Part shown: piece by piece, positions 56,750-64,000 of the stretch
Numbering within the stretch: the first letter of the stretch is position 1
Layout of the letters: the number at the start of each line of letters is the position of its first letter
Source: Isoetes taiwanensis
Lineage: Eukaryota > Streptophyta > Lycopodiopsida > Isoetales > Isoetaceae
DNA length: 64,000 nucleotides
Assembly: GCA_021234155.1 (NCBI GenBank)
Contig: JAJEKV010000164.1
Location: 279,182-343,181, forward strand
Direction of reading: 5' to 3'
Made by a program: the position numbers and the translations under genes
The notes under the pieces: model-generated
What the model saw: the letters and a program-made list of their open reading frames with translations, nothing else
Told to the model about the DNA's origin: nothing
Database searches by the model: none

Positions 56750-57155
56750 AAAAGAAGAGGCAAAGGCAAGTTTAGAGCGTGGACAAAGCAACATATCATA
56801 AAGCTTGCAAATATGCATCTCATAGACAACATTGCAGTAATGCAATGGCAACATGGACATTTGCGTAATCACATGAATAAGTAGCAGAACCCGAATGAGC
56901 TATATGCTAAACAAAGAACCGCAGAAGTTAGTGAACTTAAACAAGATAGCATATATGTTCATAGCTCATAATTGAAAGTGGAAGGGAAAGTAAAGCTTAG
57001 AGCAATGACATCATATGCCTTGCAAATATGCATTCAAGAAGACAAACATTGCGTGCAATGATAACTGGAGATTTGGAGAATCATATGAATAAGTAGTGAA
57101 CCTAGATGAGTCATATGTCAACAAAGAACCTGGAGGTTAGTGGCAATTCGTTTCA
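56750..57155. repeat. ~230-bp diverged tandem duplication
   Basis: Units at about 56753-56937 and 56982-57150 share GCTTGCAAATATGCAT / CTTGCAAATATGCATT, then GACAACATTGC / GACAAACATTGCG, CATGAATAAGTAG / CATATGAATAAGTAG and AACAAAGAACC. A minor related stretch (ATAACAAAGAGCAAAGAA) repeats at 56636 and 56711. Confidence 0.75.
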
Positions 57156-58430
57156 CCAGCTTTGCATAAAATTATTTACTACAAAGAGGGAGGCTTAAAA
57201 GTCTCTAGAATGAGGTTCATTCCTTTGAGCAAGAATGAGTTTCCACATTTGCAATTTCTTCGCCTTATATTACTAACCACAAGCACGCCTAGATGTAAGA
57301 TATGAATTGCAAATACTATAATAGTTATCAAGATGAAGAGTCTTCTTCAAAATGAATGCGACGGTTTTCTTCAGTCCTCGATTATGTAATCAGCAAAGAT
57401 CGGCAATGACAACCGCACTAAGCCACTCCAAAATCATTCACAACCCGCATGTTGACGGGGCAAACTTTAACTGCTAAATCTTATATCAATCAAAGATCAG
57501 AAGAAGAAACAAAGACATAAGGATGATGCCGCCTCCCCGCCGCAAAACAAGTGCATCTTGCAAGGCAGATACTCAGACTCCATCAAGAACCCCGCAAAAT
57601 AAGGGTTAACGCAGAGAACCAAGAAGCAAACCAAGTAAAGAATCAACAGACAGGCGAATCCAATGTGGGATTGAATGGGAAGAGCATACCCACCTTGCAA
57701 GCGAAAAGCATGGCAAAAAGCAAAGCAAGAGAATGAACAGGAGGAAGCCGATCAATACATCCTCAAGCAAATGTATACAAGGTGGCAAGAAGAAAGCATC
57801 CGCTCCTCACGTGTTCTTATTCATCGATTGAGCCGCCGGCCATCTTTTATCTAACATCTCTTGATACACAACGAACTGCATTTACAGGAACAAAGGGTTT
57901 TTAGCAATATCAACATATACTACATATTCCAAGATATACTGTGATATCCCATAAACTCATAACGAGGGTTTGCCTCTAGGGCAACCCAAAATGTAAAGAA
58001 AATTTTATTGACTACTTAGCCATAAGGTTCCCAAAAGATTATGTGGGCGGTTTTCAATGGTTAGGGGTGGGGTGGGTTGTTTTTTTATCTCAAGTTAAGG
58101 TATGTATTTAGCATTGGATAAGTTGTCACATGGTTTGGTCCAAATTAGGGTCGTGGTCTTTTTTGTTATTTTTGTTGTGCTTATCCTCGTCCTACCTAAG
58201 GAACTCGATGAATCGAGGTCAGTTTGTGATAGCTATATGTGAGACTCCAACCTGGGGTAGCGGCGGCGGCCGGAGGAGATGGTGGAGAAGTTAAAGGAGG
58301 TAGAGTTAGAACATGCCAAGGAAGGAGGTCTTCTGTCGAGACGAGAAGCACGCAGTATCGTGGAGGAGCAAGCAGTAGGCTCGTAGCGCGCAGCCTTCGA
58401 TGCGGTGTGGGTCATTAGATGCGGCGACCA

Positions 58431-58562
58431 ATTTGTTTGTGCACAAGGATTTGATTTGCCGGGACCACCCCGCCCCATTTCGATTCTTTGTTCCCTTTAG
58501 AAATTGTTTGTGCACAAGTGGTTTGATCTGCTTGGGGTTCAAGTCCCCGCCCATTTCGGACA
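58431..58562. repeat. 72-bp direct duplication
   Basis: TTGTTTGTGCACAAGGATTTGA at about 58433 and TTGTTTGTGCACAAGTGG at about 58505 open two related units. Both contain a CCCCGCCCATTTCG-type stretch (58470 and 58545). Confidence 0.7.
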
Positions 58563-59434
58563 TTCTTGCTTCTCGATTTCGATTCTTTTGCTTTAGATTT
58601 CGATTTGGTTGCCGTTGATCTGTCATGAGATTATTCGTTGAAGTTGTACGTTTCATATGTATTTAATATGCATGTAGACGTATTCATTGCTTAAATTTAT
58701 GAATGTAATGGTTTTGTAACTAAATGGTTGAGTTAAAAATATAAATGTGATAAGGTATGTGATAAGGTATGATAAGGCTAGCCATTAAAATAAGGTTGGA
58801 GTGTAAACGGCCGCCGTCGGTGGATGTATAGAAAAGCAAGTTTGGTGTACCTTCCCTTTTTTCCAGTATTGCAGCGATCCTTACATTTAGAGTGGCAAAT
58901 CCTCCAATACAATCCGAAACTACGCTAGCTGGAAGGGCATGTTTGGTGTCGAGGCATTTTTGAATCAAGTCGCTTTAGAGTACTAATTGTAAGAGGGATT
59001 TCCAAGGAAGGCAGTGTGCACTGCGTATGCCTTCAATTAGTTCACCTTGGTCTGATCGACCTTCTTTTTTGGATTTTTGGGGGCCATGTTGATGGGGAAG
59101 CTTACAATGGTGCCAAAAGGGATTCTATATCACACTCCATTCCAAGTCATTGGAAACAAACAAGCTATATGATACCCACTACACTGTTGAAAGTTTCAAA
59201 CATTTTGTTACTTATAGCCAGCACCGACAAATAATATGTTTTCTGCCGTGAATGAATGAATGGCAGAAAATCTCGTAGCAAGTTGAACTTAGCTGTATTT
59301 CTCTGTCCGTTTTACTGCTTGAATATTTGTGCAAACCACTTATCAAAGACTTAATTGCCCTTTGAGGCTTAGCTTCTAGATTTAAGGAACAGAGCCTGAG
59401 AATAGTCGTCACCAAAGCAAATTCTAGCAATCGT

Positions 59435-60860
59435 TTGCAACATAATAGCTTCTGTCTTTGTTTGCTATTCACACAGAAGATCAAAGATTGTGATGTTTCT
59501 GACCGGTTTATCTGCTGGTTGCAAACTATGAAGCCTACAAATACCCCTGTTAACTATGGTAGTGAGTACTCCAACTTAAGTCATAGTCTTGAGCTACTAA
59601 TTCCAGGCCTTCCATTTGATCTTGGATACAAATGCCTATTAAGAGTTCCATTACTTTATCATGCTCAGTTGAGAAGTGTATGTGTAGTTGTATGATGTGT
59701 TGTGACCACTCAATTTACAATGACCGTTTCTGAGAAGCTAGATGAGCACTAATATGCTTATGCCAGAGACAAGGGCACAACTCTTTCTGGTATGTATTTG
59801 ATACCTACTGCTAAGAAATGGTTTCGCCTCCCATCAATGCCTTCAAATGCATTACAGCAGAGCTGCACAACAATGTAAATCTGTAGGTGGAAAATTAATA
59901 GTATGTGGAGGGGGTTGGCAAGGCAAGCCCCTCAATGGATGTTATGATCTTTGATCCAAAGACAAATTTTTGGAGAAGAGCTGCACCACGATACTTGCAG
60001 GGCCTACTTGTAAGTGGAGTAATTCAGGTTGCCTTTATGTTGCAGGTGGGAATGATGGATGCTAACCACGCTCAAGATCAGAATGCTATGATCCCTATGA
60101 AATAAGTGGCATTTACTCCGCTCTGTGAGAATGGGCTTTCTTTGCACAGGATTAACGCTGATGATAAGCTTTTATCAAAGCTCGTGGAGGGGTGCTAAAG
60201 GGAATTCAGGCTTTCGCCCAGAAATGAATGCGTGGAGGAGATTGAAAGTCATATGATTGACCGTCAACCTACATGGCAACATGTAGTTCTTTTCAAGACC
60301 AGCTTTATAGATTAGCTCTCTGGTAAAAGGGTACATACTTGAGAAGTATGAACTGGAGAATGACAAAATGGACATATTTAAAATATCTGGGGCATTCTTC
60401 AAAGACAACAAAAGGTTCAGGATATTGCAGAGTTATAGATAAGATTTGCATAATTCTGGAAACTTCAGTGTGGCTCTCGACACCATAAATGAAACATGCG
60501 ATGCTTTATGAACAGTCTGTATCTGTTCAAGAGCTGAAGGAAAAGGTTAACGCCATGTGTTGGCATGCATAGGGAACAACTATGGGTGCTGTGCAGTATG
60601 AGACACATGAGGAACAGTGGCAGAAGCTTAAAGTTTTTATCAAATCACCGTCAAATATCAATTCAAATGTGGCTTGTATGTACTGGAAACAGGCTTGCAT
60701 GCCTGGCAGATTGAGGCCTGTGATGTTGCTGGAAAGAAGGGCAACTATAGAGGTGTTTACAGGTGCTTGGCCATTACCCCAGGTGCTTGTTCCATTTCTC
60801 AGAGCCATTTTCTTCTTTATGCAGATTTATTGGCAATGCATTTGAGGGGTCTTTTCAAGT
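59435..60860 (+). pseudogene. F-box/Kelch-repeat protein, pseudogene
   Basis: An F-box-like start is ELLIPGLPFDLGYKCLLRV and then LLYHAQLRSVC (about 59595-59685). It recalls the LIPGLPDDLAxxCLxRVP...L+SVC F-box of plant F-box/Kelch proteins. Kelch-type strands follow in several frames: KWFRLPSMPSNAL (about 59816), GGKLIVCGGGWQGKPLNGC (about 59886), FDPKTNFWRRAA (about 59950), GCLYVAGGNDG-like (about 60030) and a YDPYE motif. Downstream, 60570-60850 (MGAVQYETHEEQWQKL, then VACMYWKQACMPG) may be the C-terminal part. F-box/Kelch proteins recruit substrates to SCF ubiquitin ligases. Stops and frame shifts at every junction make this a pseudogene or a badly assembled gene. Confidence 0.75.
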
Positions 60861-63800
60861 AAATTATACAACTGAAATTGGCAGCACTTATCAATTTGGT
60901 GATTACTGCTTCAATCAGTTGGAAATGAATTTTGGAAAGCACAGGCTCCTACCTAGGCAGATAATGGAGAGGCAAATAAATATGCAAGTAAAACCAAGGT
61001 TTCCTAATACAGCCTGCAATGTTGAGAGTAAGAAATCTTTAATATAAAGCAAGAATGAACACCAGATTTGATCAGACGACGAATACGGTCTGGCAGGCTG
61101 TTCACGACCACTGAGTAGCTGACCGATGACAGAACCACACCACGATTGAGACGGCGGCACCTGAACACACCCCTGAGGCTCCATGCACCATTGATAGGTG
61201 ACTTAATCCGTCAAATTTTTCTAGGAGTAGAATCTACATCAACCTAGTCATTCAAGGCATTAGCTTATGGTCTGGTTTACGATGCTGTCAACAGATTTTT
61301 CCTGTTGCCAATAACGTTTTTTTCTCGGGCCCATCATCCTATCAGACTCAGGGGTTCCACGTTTGAAGGAAATAATGGAAGCAAGAAACCTGTTTGTGAT
61401 CGGGCAGAGGATCATGCTGGGTGCTATAAAATCATCCACCTGTCCCCATCTCTCTCGAAATCGCAGAGGATTGCTGCCATGCTATAAAATCATCCACCTG
61501 TCCTCATCTTCGAAACTCTGTTGACGCAATGCTTCCAACTGATGCAGGACTATTAAATCGATTGCTATCAATAGGGTTTCTTCCTGTCAAAATTTAGCTG
61601 TCAAAATTTAGCATGTGACCCTCTTCTGATTTCTATCATTGACGACATAATGAACCCTGTTGACAGCATCATGTGACCTGGACTCTAATAGAGGTTGTCT
61701 CAGACTCTTTGAGACTATCAAGCAAACCAGGACCACTGAGGCCGACAAGCTGACACCACCAATCTAATATGCATAGGGGATGACTGCAACAAGAGTCACC
61801 ACCTAAGGAGGAGTTCCAGTCGTCCATTACAGCATCAACAAGAGCGATATCATCTTCACCATCTAGTTCGTCCGAGAGAAGCAGATGAAATGGCACCACC
61901 AGCAGAAAAGGCAAGGAAGGAAGAGAGGGAATAATAGCACAACAACATTAATAAAAAGGATTGGGGGCGAAGCAACAAGGAAAGAGAAGCAAACCATTCG
62001 GCGTGCATCCAAAGATGCAGAGTTTCTTTACTATAAGTGAGAATAGCTGTGGAGAAGGGTTACAGGTGGTTTCCAGAGCTTGTACACTACAAGTTAAACA
62101 CATCTGTAGACAAGCTAACATATGGCATTGAAGTTTCGAAAGCTTTGTTTAATGCATGTTAGGACAGTTGCCCTTTTATGGCTGCCAAACATGTATTTGG
62201 GGCTGGCTGCAAAAGATGTGGAAACATGTTGAACGGGTGCAAAAGCTGTTTTCACTAGAAGAGCTTGGAGTAAAATCCAAACACTGGTATTCTATGAGAT
62301 GCTAGCTGAAGTAGGTATGCCCCTGAAGCAAAGGCACTTATATGACAATAAAATTGTGTGAACAGTACGAAGGAACTTGAAGCAAGAGCTATTTCCTTAC
62401 TTGTTTTAGCAAAATATCACAAAGTGGGGTGGTATCACCGGTACTTCAGCACGCTGACAAGATATATCATCACATAATTGGGCTGTGTACACCTTCCGGC
62501 GTAAGTGATTTGATACAAAAACAAGTCTGGAAGAGTTGTGAGGATTAGCCAAGTAATAATGTGAAAAACAAGCCTATAAAAATGAAATAAATGTTGGAGC
62601 CTTATGAGGTACATATATGCACCTTAGATTAGCAGAATTTGAGGAAACAAATATCCAAACTTCGCCCGCCTCACTGACCATGAGATTGAGGTCGAAGATG
62701 GAAAGGAATTCCACGGAGAGCTGATTATGTCCGTTGTATTTTCAAGGCAAGTGGAGACTTTAACAATATGCTTTTCTTGGAATGCCCATATATGAGCATA
62801 TCCGGAGATTTCAGTATTGGGAATATCACACTTGCGTAGCTATTGTATGCCACTACGGCTGTACATACAAGCGATCATTAAAGAGAGGGGAAGAGACTGT
62901 GGAATTATATCATAATATGAGCATTTTGAAGCAATTGGGGAGTTTGACTAATATTTTAATGGCTGTTTATTCAAAAACTTTTGAGGTACTCTTATTCATA
63001 TACAGTTCCATTAGAATATTTTGCCACATAGACCCAAGGGTCTCACGTGACATTTTAATAGAATTAATACACATCAAACGCTATGTGAGGTCCAACTCAG
63101 ATTAAGTCCAACCTCACGAGTTTGGAACCAAAGAATATTAGCAACGGCCTTGTATTTTTTTTTGTATATGTAATTCAGCTTATGTCTTGTAGTCATGCAA
63201 AAATGCAATAATATATTTTAACTGCCAAATAGTCCTAATTTTTATCAGGTACTCTCAATTAAACTCATAAAAAATGGTTTTTGGGAGGGAACAAAGGAAA
63301 ACCATTAAGTAACTCATACAATAAATTGCAATGGTTTAATGGATTTAAACATTTGGATATATAAAACATATTCTTTAAAGATATATCGGACCAGTTGAAA
63401 AACAAAATGCGCCCAACATTTTATCATATTCTGATTATCAAATACTGACTAGTATACCATGGAACAGACTAATATCGATGTTCACATTATAGGCAGCAGA
63501 TAACATCAGAATGGAGCCACGCTCAGCACAATGTATTGAAGAATATTTTGCTGCAGAATCTGCTTGAGACAGTGACAACTGATAAGAGTAGTACCATGGC
63601 AGCAATTGAATTGAGTACACAAAAAGGAAAATCTGAGAGCTTTGGGCCTTTTTTATTTGGCCCAAACACACACTTCAGCAAGGATCTCTTTAATTGATGC
63701 AAGTGAGGGAACCTGTTGAAAGTTTTGAGGCATCAAGCTCATTATTACCGCGCTGTGCAACGACTACAGCAGCTTGTCTGCCCAGTGTAAAATTTATCCA

Positions 63801-64000
63801 TTTAAATTAATCAATATACCCCTATACATCTCTAATTTCATTGTGAGAGACAGTACCTGGATTCCCGAAATTCCAGATACCGTACCACGGCCATTTAATG
63901 GTTAATGGAAGTATCATCACATCATTACACTGTTCGGGTATGTTGACTACTTTTTCATAGCGGAAATCTTAGTAATACGTAACTGAACGAAGTACAATGA
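60861..64000. other. Unassigned AT-rich region
   Basis: No gene is recognised in about 3.1 kb. An open frame at 62782-63105 (plus) has no known domain. A short direct repeat (GCTATAAAATCATCCACCTG) occurs at 61421 and 61480. The last kilobase is ordinary AT-rich sequence. Confidence 0.5.
61421..61508. repeat. Short direct repeat, 59-bp spacing
   Basis: GCTATAAAATCATCCACCTG, followed by a nearly identical CC/CTCATCT end, occurs twice. It could be a local slippage product or the footprint of an excision. Confidence 0.75.

Larger units (their letters stand above)
55825..59430. other. Unassigned AT-rich region with short duplications
   Basis: No gene is recognised in 3.6 kb. Small open frames on both strands (57497-57788 and 58233-58656) shadow each other. 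Tandem duplications are listed separately. Confidence 0.5.

Noticed and set aside
62782-63105. 107-codon ORF as a gene
   Set aside because: No family recognised, AT-rich surroundings, no splice or promoter evidence.
1-64000. tRNA, rRNA or other structural RNA genes
   Set aside because: No cloverleaf-type A/B box pairs or rRNA motifs were noticed on reading. The only tRNA-related signal is the copia primer-binding site.

Overview
The window looks like heterochromatin-like, gene-poor DNA from a land plant with a large, repeat-rich genome. A degenerate plant-type PPR gene, a plant F-box/Kelch gene, Ty1/copia and Ty3/gypsy elements with plant features and GT-AG introns all point to a plant. The PPR and Kelch wording resembles seed-free plants (fern or lycophyte), but that is an impression and not a proof. 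There is no operon structure and no confident intact host gene. Frameshifts are common in almost every coding stretch. They could be real decay or residual assembly indels.

Region 1 (about 1-24 kb) is dominated by minus-strand genes and three arrays of a short hairpin repeat (arms GCACCGTGGC / GCCACGGTGC) at 976-1178, 2769-2946 and 20701-20990. Associated with these arrays are an intact 155-aa histone-H3-like ORF (1336-1803), a 117-aa orphan ORF (2327-2680), an intact 459-aa acidic orphan ORF (19347-20726) and a broken gene with a DUF7869-like core (21060-23400). I read this as one multigene DNA transposon. It was split by a Ty1/copia element (2971-18835), which was itself split by a Ty3/gypsy element on the opposite strand (6080-17068). 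The gypsy element carries about 3.9 kb of extra coding-like sequence between integrase and its 3' LTR.

Region 2 (about 25-32 kb) is a second multigene-transposon-like unit on the plus strand. It is marked by about twenty copies of a different palindrome (half-site TTTCTCGACTCG) and by larger hairpin units at 25.3-26.5 kb. Its gene (27397-31602) has introns. It combines a DGQHR/ParB-like segment (28.2-28.65 kb), a charged middle part and a C-terminal FCP1/NIF-like HAD phosphatase domain (30.95-31.6 kb). The two units share no palindrome sequence, but both space their palindromes at about 57-60 bp.

Region 3 (32.7-37.1 kb) has the 3' end of a Ty3/gypsy element (integrase tail, chromodomain-like tail, 70-bp tandem repeats, 3' LTR), then a PPR pseudogene and unrecognised DNA.

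Region 4 (37185-55824) is an 18.6-kb near-palindrome. A 1.7-kb segment occurs four times in alternating orientation, and a palindromic MITE-like element sits near the centre. Long Phe/Leu/Ser-rich reading frames here are not convincing genes.

Region 5 (55.8-64 kb) holds short tandem duplications, an F-box/Kelch pseudogene (59.4-60.9 kb) and unremarkable AT-rich DNA.
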